From: Streptomyces sp. NBC_01381
Lineage (GTDB): Bacteria; Actinomycetota; Actinomycetes; Streptomycetales; Streptomycetaceae
Direction: 5' to 3'
NCBI RefSeq assembly: GCF_026340305.1
Contig: NZ_JAPEPI010000001.1
Span: forward strand, 744,001 to 808,000
Length of the DNA stretch: 64,000 bases
In this document: positions 1 through 6,114 of the stretch, piece by piece
Layout of the letters: each line of letters opens with the position of its first letter
Position numbering within the stretch: position 1 is the first letter of the stretch
Program-made: the position numbers and the translations under genes
Notes under the pieces: model-generated
Database searches by the model: none
The model's input: the letters and a program-made list of their open reading frames with translations, nothing else
Told to the model about the DNA's origin: nothing

Positions 1-62
1 GACGCGTACTGCTCGTCGTACGGAACTCCGGAGGAATCGCGCTCGGGGCGCAACGCGGTCAC
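1..62 (-). CDS. N-terminal fragment of the next minus-strand gene (runs off the window)
   Basis: A GTG at 62-60 overlaps the TGA of the amidotransferase gene (59-61) by the usual 4-base GTGA coupling. It opens a frame of about 20 codons with G/C-rich third positions that continues past the window edge. The fragment (starting V-T-A-L-R-P-E-R) is too short to identify. In Streptomyces this position often holds another class E sortase; that is inference from synteny, not something visible here. Confidence 0.4.
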   Translation of the reverse strand, partial: MTALRPERDSSGVPYDEQYA

Positions 63-712
63 GCCGTGGCCCTGCCCACCACCGGGGCAAGACCGCTCGA
101 CCGACCGACCGCCCCCTCGTCCCCGCACTCCACCAGCCAGTTGGCGAGCATGCGGTGGCCGTGCTCGGTGAGCACCGACTCGGGGTGGAACTGCACGCCC
201 TCGACCGGCAGTTCACGGTGGCGCAGGCCCATGATGATGCCGTCCTCCGTGCGCGCGGTCACCTCGAGTTCGGCCGGCACCGTGGCCGGCTCGGCGGCGA
301 GCGAGTGATAGCGCGTCGCGATGAACGGCGACGGAAGACCGGCGAAGACACCCTTGCCCTCGTGCACGACCGGGGACGTCTTGCCGTGCAGCAACTCCGG
401 CGCACGGTCCACGACTCCGCCGTACGCGACCGCCATCGACTGCATGCCGAGGCAGACGCCGAAGACGGGCACTCCGGTGTCGGCGCAGTGCCGCACCATG
501 TCGACGCAGACACCCGCCTGCTCGGGGGTGCCGGGTCCCGGCGAGAGCAGGACGCCGTCGAAGCCGTCCTGCGCGTGCCGCAGCTCGACCTCGTCGTTGC
601 GCAGGACCTCGCACTCGGCGCCCAGCTGGTACAGGTACTGGACGAGGTTGAAGACGAAGCTGTCGTAGTTGTCGACCACGAGGATGCGGGCCGGGCGTCC
701 GTCGATGCTCAC
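59..712 (-). CDS. pabA: Class I glutamine amidotransferase, anthranilate/aminodeoxychorismate synthase component II
   Basis: A 217-residue glutaminase subunit that supplies ammonia to a chorismate-using partner for p-aminobenzoate (folate) or anthranilate (tryptophan) synthesis in the cytoplasm. The class I GATase triad is visible: nucleophile Cys87 in GVCLGMQ, and His176 and Glu178 in FHPES. The oxyanion strand LLSPGPGTP is also present. The start is the GTG at 712, directly before the family N-terminus ILVVDNYDSF; an upstream ATG would add about 40 unrelated residues. The GTG overlaps the stop of the small membrane gene upstream, so the two are translationally coupled. PabA and TrpG cannot be separated from the sequence alone, and no synthase component I is nearby. 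Confidence 0.88.
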   Translation of the reverse strand: MSIDGRPARILVVDNYDSFVFNLVQYLYQLGAECEVLRNDEVELRHAQDGFDGVLLSPGPGTPEQAGVCVDMVRHCADTGVPVFGVCLGMQSMAVAYGGVVDRAPELLHGKTSPVVHEGKGVFAGLPSPFIATRYHSLAAEPATVPAELEVTARTEDGIIMGLRHRELPVEGVQFHPESVLTEHGHRMLANWLVECGDEGAVGRSSGLAPVVGRATA

Positions 713-870
713 TGGCCGTCCACCGTCACGTCGTTGAAGGGGAGAAGCGGCTCGGCCCACGGAAAGACGTACTGGAAGAGCACGTAGACCACCGCGAAGA
801 CGAGCACCAGCGAAAGCAGCGCCCTTACCCATGCGTTTCCCGGCAGATGCCGCCAGATCCAGCCGTACAT
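709..870 (-). CDS. Small single-pass membrane protein, 53 aa
   Basis: Starts at the ATG at 870 with the sequence MYGWIWRHLPG, followed by a membrane segment of about 18 hydrophobic residues (about residues 17-34) and a short polar C-terminal tail. Its TGA overlaps the GTG of the amidotransferase gene by 4 bases, and it lies about 30 bases downstream of the sortase gene, so it belongs to the same minus-strand operon. An upstream in-frame ATG (954) would reach into the sortase gene and is not preferred. I do not recognise a functional family. The envelope location is inferred from the membrane segment. Confidence 0.72.
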   Translation of the reverse strand: MYGWIWRHLPGNAWVRALLSLVLVFAVVYVLFQYVFPWAEPLLPFNDVTVDGQ

Positions 871-901
871 GCCGTCCCTTCCGTAGCCGTACGGCACCAG
901 A

Positions 902-1606
902 CTAACGGCGCAGTGCCTCCGGTTTCCCGGCCTCGACGGGCTGGGTGGCATCAAGGTGTGCCCAGACGATCAACCGGTGGCTGTGGCCCCACTCTGGCTC
1001 ACAGGTCGTAAGAGTGAGGTAACGGCCCGGCCCCTCGTACCCGGACTTGCGCGGCACCGGATCGATGACACCGATGTCGCCGGGCAGCGTCTTCAGTGGC
1101 TTGTTGTCGATGCGGTACGTGAACCAGGTCGTGCCGTCGGTCAGCACCACGGGGTCGTTCGGGCGCAGCTTCGGGAAGTCCTTGAAGGGGTCTCCGTAGG
1201 TGCGGCGGTGGCCCGCCACGGAGAAGTTCCCCTTCTGGCCGAGCTGAGCGGTGTCTCCGTAGTGCCCGAGTCCCTTTTTGAGTACGTCGGTGCCGGTGCC
1301 CTGGAGCACCGGCTTGTTCCACGTGAAACCAAGCCGCGGGATGTACATCACGGCGAACGGCTTGCCCTCTTCGTAGGGGCCCGGCTTCGGAGGGCTCTCC
1401 TCGGAGCCGCCGGCAGGCTTGTCGTCCGTCCCTGTGGACATCGATCCCTGCGCCCACTGGTCCTGGAGCTGGTCGATCTGGCTGTCCATGGCGTTGTCGG
1501 CCTTCACGCCGGTCCAGAACAGGACGTACACCACGAAGAGCACGATCAACGTGCCGATGGTGATGCACAGTTCGCTGAACGTCCTCAACAGCACTCGCAC
1601 CGACAC
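902..1606 (-). CDS. Class E sortase
   Basis: A 234-residue membrane-anchored transpeptidase that attaches LAXTG-type surface proteins to peptidoglycan. There is one N-terminal membrane segment (about residues 14-34), a charged spacer, and then the sortase barrel. All three catalytic residues are visible: His133 in VAGHRRTYG, Cys202 in TLTTCEP and Arg211 in HSHRLIVWAH. The start is the GTG at 1606. It lies 32 bases downstream of the DUF881 gene on the same strand. In Streptomyces, class E sortases anchor the chaplins needed for aerial growth. No chaplin or LAXTG substrate lies in this window. A near-parS sequence (one mismatch) occurs inside the gene at 1316-1329. Confidence 0.9.
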   Translation of the reverse strand: MSVRVLLRTFSELCITIGTLIVLFVVYVLFWTGVKADNAMDSQIDQLQDQWAQGSMSTGTDDKPAGGSEESPPKPGPYEEGKPFAVMYIPRLGFTWNKPVLQGTGTDVLKKGLGHYGDTAQLGQKGNFSVAGHRRTYGDPFKDFPKLRPNDPVVLTDGTTWFTYRIDNKPLKTLPGDIGVIDPVPRKSGYEGPGRYLTLTTCEPEWGHSHRLIVWAHLDATQPVEAGKPEALRR

Positions 1607-1638
1607 CGGACGGTCCCTCCCCGGGTGCTACTCCACTG

Positions 1639-2409
1639 CTATTCCACGGGCTTCGCGTAGTGGAGATCCACTGTGCCCGAGTAGCCGGGAAGAGTCACCG
1701 CCCCGTCGTCGTCGACTTTCCAGCCGAGGCCGTAGGCGTTCACGTACAGCATGTAGTTCTGGATCTCCGGGGAAGCGGCGAGCGCCGTCCTCAGCTTCTC
1801 CGGGTCGCCGACCGCGGTCACCTTGTACGGAGGTGAGTAGACGCGGCCCTGGAGGATCAGGGTGTTGCCCACACAGCGGACGGCGCTGGTGGAGATGAGC
1901 CGCTGGTCCATGACCTTGATGCCCTCGGCGCCGCCCTGCCAGAGAGCGTTCACCACGGCCTGCAGGTCCTGCTGGTGGATGACCAGGTCGTTGGGCTGGG
2001 GCTCGGGGTAGCCGGGGAGCTTGGCCGTGGCGCCCGGCGGGGCGTCGGTGAGGGTCACGGAGACGGCCTCACCCTTGACCTTCTTGGTGCCCGCGTTCTT
2101 CTCCAGGGCCTTGAGCCGCGCGTCGTCGGCCTTCGTGCCGCCGTTGTCACGCTCCGCGAGCGCCTCGACGTCGTCCCGCAGCGAACCGTTGGACTCGTCC
2201 AGCTCGCCGTTCTTGTGGCTGCGCTCCTGGATGAGGTCGGAGAGCTTCAGCAGGGACGCATCCGTGCGAATGTTCGTACCCTTGGCAGTGTTGAAGCTGG
2301 TGAAGAAGATGAGGCCCGCGAGGGCGAAGACGGCAGCCGTCAGCAACCGGACCGGCCGCCAACGGGGACGGCGACCCTGACCTGTGGGGGAGTCGGCAGA
2401 ATTGCTCAA
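1639..2409 (-). CDS. DUF881 family exported membrane protein
   Basis: 256 residues. A cytoplasmic basic N-terminus is followed by one membrane segment (about 21-38), a heptad-like polar stretch (about 55-110, probably coiled coil) and a DUF881 domain to the C-terminus. The start is a TTG at 2409, which gives [14 protein letters not shown]; no better start is seen. DUF881 proteins are found beside sortase and division genes in actinobacteria, and their biochemical role is not established. The gene heads the minus-strand set DUF881, sortase, small membrane protein, amidotransferase, and is divergent from crgA. The extracytoplasmic location is inferred from the membrane segment. Confidence 0.85.
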   Translation of the reverse strand: MSNSADSPTGQGRRPRWRPVRLLTAAVFALAGLIFFTSFNTAKGTNIRTDASLLKLSDLIQERSHKNGELDESNGSLRDDVEALAERDNGGTKADDARLKALEKNAGTKKVKGEAVSVTLTDAPPGATAKLPGYPEPQPNDLVIHQQDLQAVVNALWQGGAEGIKVMDQRLISTSAVRCVGNTLILQGRVYSPPYKVTAVGDPEKLRTALAASPEIQNYMLYVNAYGLGWKVDDDGAVTLPGYSGTVDLHYAKPVE

Positions 2410-2501
2410 CGTACCCTTATCTCCTTCAGCGCCGCGGAAGCACTACGCTAACGGACGCCCGGGGGAGGGCTCAGCTCCCCGTATCGACAGGAGAGACCCT
2501 C

Positions 2502-2759
2502 GTGCCGAAGTCACGGATCCGCAAGAAGGCCGACGATTACACGCCGCCCGCGGCGAAGAAGGCGACGAGCATCAAGCTGACCAGCCGTAGCTGGGTGGCC
2601 CCCGTGATGCTGGCGATGTTCCTCATCGGGCTCGCCTGGATCGTTGTCTTCTACGTCACCGACGGCAAGCTGCCGATCGACCCGCTGGGCAACTGGAACA
2701 TCGTGGTCGGCTTCGGCTTCATCGCCGCGGGGTTCGGCGTCTCCACGCAGTGGAAGTAG
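2502..2759 (+). CDS. crgA: Cell division protein CrgA
   Basis: 85 residues, the normal size for this actinobacterial septation regulator. A basic cytoplasmic head ([16 protein letters not shown]) is followed by two membrane segments (about residues 30-52 and 65-80), ending in STQWK. The GTG start at 2502 has a GGAGAG-like ribosome site about 8 bases upstream. In Streptomyces CrgA influences FtsZ ring formation and coordinates septation in aerial hyphae; in mycobacteria it bridges FtsZ and septal peptidoglycan enzymes. It is transcribed away from the DUF881/sortase operon. Downstream lies an unusual DnaA-box-rich spacer. Confidence 0.95.
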   Translation: MPKSRIRKKADDYTPPAAKKATSIKLTSRSWVAPVMLAMFLIGLAWIVVFYVTDGKLPIDPLGNWNIVVGFGFIAAGFGVSTQWK

Positions 2760-3061
2760 CGCGGCCCGCGCTGCTGCCGCACCGCATTCCCCGGCGGCGA
2801 GAGCAAGCCTTGCCCTGAGTTATCCACAGCGCTATCCACACTGGGGAAAAAGAAAGACGATCTGTGGATAACCCACTCGGTGTTGACGCCGGTGTGACTG
2901 CCCGATCGCCATGCAAGCCGCCGCAGGCCCCTTGTCCTTCCTGGGAAAACCCAGGTCAGCGACAAGGGGCACTGTTGTTCCCCACAGCATGCACAAGATC
3001 CGCCACACGCTGTGGACAACAGTGAGCGGGACGCACCGGCTCAGACGAGGAACACACAGGC
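2760..3061. other. Spacer with a cluster of DnaA-box-like 9-mers
   Basis: This 302-bp gap between crgA and the rhomboid gene holds no credible gene. It contains TTATCCACA (2820-2828), CTATCCACA (2832-2840), TGTGGATAA (2863-2871), TTCCCCACA (2978-2986) and TGTGGACAA (3011-3019). These are close matches to the Streptomyces DnaA box TTGTCCACA on both strands. It also carries a nested hairpin at 2927-2970. Density is comparable to parts of oriC. Binding by DnaA is inference. Confidence 0.7.
2927..2970. other. Nested hairpin: outer 10-bp stem, inner 6-bp stem with AAAA loop
   Basis: Outer arms GCCCCTTGTC (2927-2936) and GACAAGGGGC (2961-2970) are exact reverse complements. Inside them CCTGGG (2940-2945) and CCCAGG (2950-2955) close an AAAA loop. 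It lies between the two groups of DnaA boxes. It could serve as a transcription terminator for crgA and/or the rhomboid gene, although no T-run follows. Confidence 0.6.
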
Positions 3062-3958
3062 TCAGACGAGCTGTGCGGTCCTGACGACCACGGCGGCCAG
3101 GACCACGAGCAGCACCGCGGCACAGGTCCCCCACTGCACGAGCGCCCGCCGCTCACGGGGCGCGTGCACCATCCCGTAGGCGATCGCGACACCGGCGACC
3201 AGACCGCCGACGTGCGCCTCCCAGGCGATGCCGCTCCACGTGAAGGTGAACAGCATGTTCAGCGCGAGCAGCGCGATGACCGGGCGCATGTCGTAGTTGA
3301 GGCGCCGCATCAGGACGGCGGTCGCGCCGAGCAGACCGAAGATCGCCCCGGACGCGCCGAGCGAGGCCTGGCTCGCGCCCGCGACGACATAGGTCAGGGC
3401 GCCGCCGGCCAGGCCGGAGAGCATGTACAGGGCGAGATAGCGGGCTCGGCCGAGCGCCGCCTCCAGCGGACCCCCGAGCCACCACAGGCCCAGCATGTTG
3501 AACGCGATGTGCCAAGGCTCCTGGTGCGTGAACATCGAGGTGACCAGGCGGTACCACTGGCCCTCGGCGACGCCGTCCTCCGCCACGAAGGGGTAGGGAG
3601 GCCACTCACCGACCAGGACGAGCTCGTTCACCAGGCGGTCGCCGACGGCGAGGACCGCGATGAACACCGCCACGTTGAGGCCGAGCAGGATCTTGGTGAT
3701 GAGGCGCGGGTCGGCGGCGATCGAGCCGCCCGCGATGGTGCGCGGCTGGTTGGCCGCGGGCGCGTGACCGGTGCCCGAGCCCTCGCGCACGCACTCGGGG
3801 CATTGGAAGCCGACCGAAGCGCTGATCATGCACTCCGGGCAGATGGGCCGCTCGCAGCGGGTGCAGCTGATGCCGGTCTCGCGGTCCGGGTGACGGTAGC
3901 AACCGGGCAGGTGCTGCGCGTCCCGCGGCCCCTGCGGGCTGCCTGGTGCCTGATCCAT
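3062..3958 (-). CDS. Rhomboid family intramembrane serine protease with N-terminal zinc finger
   Basis: 298 residues. Residues about 20-57 carry a B-box-like zinc-binding module with paired Cys/His (C20, H23, C32, C35, C40, C43, C53, C56). The rhomboid core of six membrane helices follows. The catalytic dyad is visible as Ser203 in GASGAIFG and His249 in EAHVGGL, and the HxxxN oxyanion motif is HIAFN (150-154). It cleaves membrane proteins inside the bilayer; the substrate is unknown. The start ATG at 3958 precedes MDQAPGSPQG. The gene is convergent with crgA across the DnaA-box spacer. Confidence 0.92.
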   Translation of the reverse strand: MDQAPGSPQGPRDAQHLPGCYRHPDRETGISCTRCERPICPECMISASVGFQCPECVREGSGTGHAPAANQPRTIAGGSIAADPRLITKILLGLNVAVFIAVLAVGDRLVNELVLVGEWPPYPFVAEDGVAEGQWYRLVTSMFTHQEPWHIAFNMLGLWWLGGPLEAALGRARYLALYMLSGLAGGALTYVVAGASQASLGASGAIFGLLGATAVLMRRLNYDMRPVIALLALNMLFTFTWSGIAWEAHVGGLVAGVAIAYGMVHAPRERRALVQWGTCAAVLLVVLAAVVVRTAQLV

Positions 3959-4011
3959 GGGGTCCCCTCAATCTCCGTACGAAGGCACTGCGCGCCCACG
4001 CGTGCGAACGC

Positions 4012-4047
4012 ACCGCCCCGCCCTTCCTTACGGATGGGCGGGGCGGT
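4012..4047 (-). terminator. Hairpin downstream of the cyclophilin gene
   Basis: ACCGCCCCGCCC (4012-4023) and GGGCGGGGCGGT (4036-4047) form a perfect 12-bp GC stem with a 12-base loop, 27 bases past the cyclophilin stop codon on the minus strand. There is no T-run, as is common for Streptomyces terminators. Confidence 0.65.
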
Positions 4048-4073
4048 TTGGTTCCCTCGCGGGTACGCCGAGG

Positions 4074-4607
4074 TCAGGCGCCGCGGGTCTCGATCACCAC
4101 GGACTCGATGACCACGTCGTTGACCGGGCGGTCGGTGCGCGGGTTGGTCTGCACGGCCGCGATCTCGTCGACGACCTTCTGGCTCGCCGCGTCCGTGACC
4201 TCACCGAAGATCGTGTGCTTGCGGGTCAGCCAGGCGGTCGGCGAGACCGTCACGAAGAACTGCGAGCCGTTGGTGCCGGGACCGGCGTTGGCCATGGCAA
4301 GGAGGTACGGCTTGTCGAAGGCGAGGTCGGGGTGGAACTCGTCCGCGAACTCGTAGCCCGGGCCGCCCGTGCCGTTGCCCAGCGGGTCGCCGCCCTGGAT
4401 CATGAAGCCGCTGATCACGCGGTGGAAGACCGTGCCGTCGTAGAGCCGGTCCGAGGACTTCTGACCGGTCTCGGGGTTGACCCACTCACGCTCGCCCTGG
4501 GCGAGTTCCACAAAGTTCTTGACCGTCTTCGGCGCGTGGTTGGGGTGCAGCAGCACCTCGATGTCGCCGTGGTTGGTCTTCAGGGTGGCGTAAAGCTGCT
4601 CAGCCAC
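4074..4607 (-). CDS. Cyclophilin-type peptidyl-prolyl cis-trans isomerase
   Basis: 177 residues. It catalyses cis-trans isomerisation of X-Pro bonds in the cytoplasm; no signal peptide or membrane segment is present. Cyclophilin signatures are FHRVISGFMIQGGDP (with the catalytic Arg), NGSQFFVT and HTIFGEV. The start is the GTG at 4607, giving V-A-E-Q-L-Y-A-T-L-K. The longer frame to 4805 would translate the 9-bp tandem repeats of the promoter region and is rejected. It is divergent from the DUF5324 gene. Confidence 0.93.
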   Translation of the reverse strand: MAEQLYATLKTNHGDIEVLLHPNHAPKTVKNFVELAQGEREWVNPETGQKSSDRLYDGTVFHRVISGFMIQGGDPLGNGTGGPGYEFADEFHPDLAFDKPYLLAMANAGPGTNGSQFFVTVSPTAWLTRKHTIFGEVTDAASQKVVDEIAAVQTNPRTDRPVNDVVIESVVIETRGA

Positions 4608-4736
4608 GGTCTGCCTTCCGTTGTCTTCTGTGACGCTCCGATCCTCGCACGGACGGATTGCGACGAGTAGCCGCCGACTGGGCGCGCACAGAAGCGATCC
4701 GTGGCATTGTCGGCCAAGAACGCTTCTTGTCCCGAT

Positions 4737-4781
4737 TTGATCAAATTGATCAGATTGATCGAGTTGCTTGAGTTGCTCGCT
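4737..4781. repeat. Five 9-bp direct repeats between divergent promoters
   Basis: Five consecutive 9-mers: TTGATCAAA, TTGATCAGA, TTGATCGAG, TTGCTTGAG and TTGCTCGCT (4737-4781). The first three share TTGATC and the last two TTGCT, with an exact 9-base period. The array is AT-rich against a GC-rich background and lies about 130 bases upstream of the cyclophilin start and about 105 bases upstream of the DUF5324 start. It could be a multi-site operator. Nothing else is seen in the 279-bp spacer. Confidence 0.75.
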
Positions 4782-4886
4782 TGACCCGGATGCCCGCCCT
4801 CTCATGCCTGAGGGTCACCCGGAAGGCATGATCCCTGAAAGGGTGGAAAGGTGACATACCTATACGCCACCGAGGAGGAGGATCCC

Positions 4887-5621
4887 GTGACCCGCATCGA
4901 CAGCGTGCGCGCCGCGACCGGCTCGGCCAAGGACAGCGTCCGGCACGCCGCTGAGGCGGTGGCCCCCTACGCCGGCACGGCCAAGGACCAGGCCGCTCAC
5001 TACGCCCACGATGTGCGCGTAAGGCTGGCGCCCAAGGTGTCGCAGGCCGCGCATCAGGCCGCCGAACAGGCCCGTGTGCAGTACGGCGCCCACGTCGCGC
5101 CCCGCGTGGAGCAGGCGCGTACACATGTGCCGCCGAAGGTCGACCACGCCGCGCATGAGGCCGCCGTCCGTACACGCAAGGCCGCCAAGCAGACACGGAA
5201 GGCGGCCCGGCAGGCCGCCGAGTACTCGAAGCCGCGGATCGAGCAGGCCGTGGCCGCGGCCCAGCCCGTCCGTGACGAGGCCGCGTCCCGCAGTGTGGCG
5301 GCGATCGCCGCGCTGCGTGGTGACGTCTCGGCCAAGGAGATCAAGCGTCTTGTCCGCAAGCACGAACGCCGGGCCCGCGTCGGGCGCCTCGCCAAGGGCG
5401 CCGTCGTGCTCGGCCTCCTCGCGGGTGGTGCGATCGCCGCCTGGAAGTGGTGGGACAAGCAGGCCAACCCGGACTGGCTCGTCGAGCCGCCCGCCGCGAC
5501 GGAGGTCCCGGACAGCACCCCGCTGAGCTCGGTCGACGGCAGCGGCCAGCAGTCCCTCGACCCCGAGGTACAGGCCAAGCAGGCCGAGGCGGAAGCCGCG
5601 GAGCGCGACGAAAAGCACTGA
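4887..5621 (+). CDS. DUF5324 family protein, Ala-rich helical with one membrane segment
   Basis: 244 residues of unknown function. The N-terminal 170 residues are strongly helical and rich in Ala, Lys, Arg and Gln, with repeated AAEQ/AAHQ/HAAHEA-type units suggesting a long amphipathic helix or coiled coil. One membrane segment follows (about 187-203), then an acidic, Pro/Ser-containing tail rich in Glu and Lys. The start GTG at 4887 sits behind a strong GAGGAGGAGG ribosome site; the GTG at 4851 has none and lies before it. The family is Streptomyces-typical. The predicted topology is a large cytoplasmic helical region and a short external tail. A strong terminator follows. Confidence 0.8.
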   Translation: MTRIDSVRAATGSAKDSVRHAAEAVAPYAGTAKDQAAHYAHDVRVRLAPKVSQAAHQAAEQARVQYGAHVAPRVEQARTHVPPKVDHAAHEAAVRTRKAAKQTRKAARQAAEYSKPRIEQAVAAAQPVRDEAASRSVAAIAALRGDVSAKEIKRLVRKHERRARVGRLAKGAVVLGLLAGGAIAAWKWWDKQANPDWLVEPPAATEVPDSTPLSSVDGSGQQSLDPEVQAKQAEAEAAERDEKH

Positions 5622-5644
5622 TCCGCGTCGCGGGACCGCCGTAA

Positions 5645-5694
5645 GAACGCCGTAGGGCGGGAACCCAAGCTGGGGTTCCCGCCCTACGGCGTTC
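5645..5694 (+). terminator. Strong rho-independent-type hairpin after DUF5324
   Basis: A 22-bp perfect stem: the left arm at 5645-5666 and the right arm at 5673-5694 are exact reverse complements around a 6-base loop (AAGCTG). It lies 24 bases after the DUF5324 stop and can work in both directions. Confidence 0.9.
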
Positions 5695-5767
5695 GGCTCC
5701 CGCTCGGAGCGGGCGAACCGGACATCGAGCCTGACAGATCTTCGGTAAACGGGGAGGATCAGGCGTC

Positions 5768-5929
5768 ATGAGCACCGCAGAGATATCTGAGCATCCGCCG
5801 ATCTACGAGCGTCTGATCCGGGAGCGCGGCGACGTACTCACCGAGACCCGGGAGGTGGCTGAGCAGGCACAGCGCCAGGCGCGTCAGGCGCTGGACTGGA
5901 GCGGGGTGCGGGGAGGACGCCTGAAATGA
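5768..5929 (+). CDS. Small acidic helical protein, 53 aa, unknown function
   Basis: An ATG at 5768, with a GGGGAGGA ribosome site 6-13 bases upstream, opens a 53-codon frame ending TGA at 5927-5929. The protein begins M-S-T-A-E-I-S-E and has a charged, Gln/Arg/Ala-rich helical middle (EVAEQAQRQARQAL) followed by a Gly/Arg tail. Third positions are mostly G/C (with some AT-ending codons near the start), which supports a real gene. It lies just after the DUF5324 terminator and before the drop in GC that marks the accessory block. I do not recognise a family. Confidence 0.6.
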   Translation: MSTAEISEHPPIYERLIRERGDVLTETREVAEQAQRQARQALDWSGVRGGRLK

Positions 5930-6114
5930 ATCTGCAAGTCGCGGGCCATTAGCTAAACACTTGCACGCACCATGTCAGCCTATCCAAGAAAGGCCGAAGA
6001 ATTCCGTCGAGCCGACCGAATCCCAGCGCATAACGATGGCACGATGAATTGAATTCCCCACCTTCGAGACACCCGGGGGAATTCGGTTCAGCGAAAATCC
6101 TCTGAGAGGTGTAA

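Noticed and set aside
1316..1329. GTTCCACGTGAAAC in the sortase gene as a parS
   Set aside because: One mismatch inside coding sequence with no pairing or palindromic extension; probably chance, so not listed as a site.
4608..4805. N-terminal extension of the cyclophilin
   Set aside because: It would translate the 9-bp tandem repeats, lacks a ribosome site, and the family N-terminus begins at 4607.
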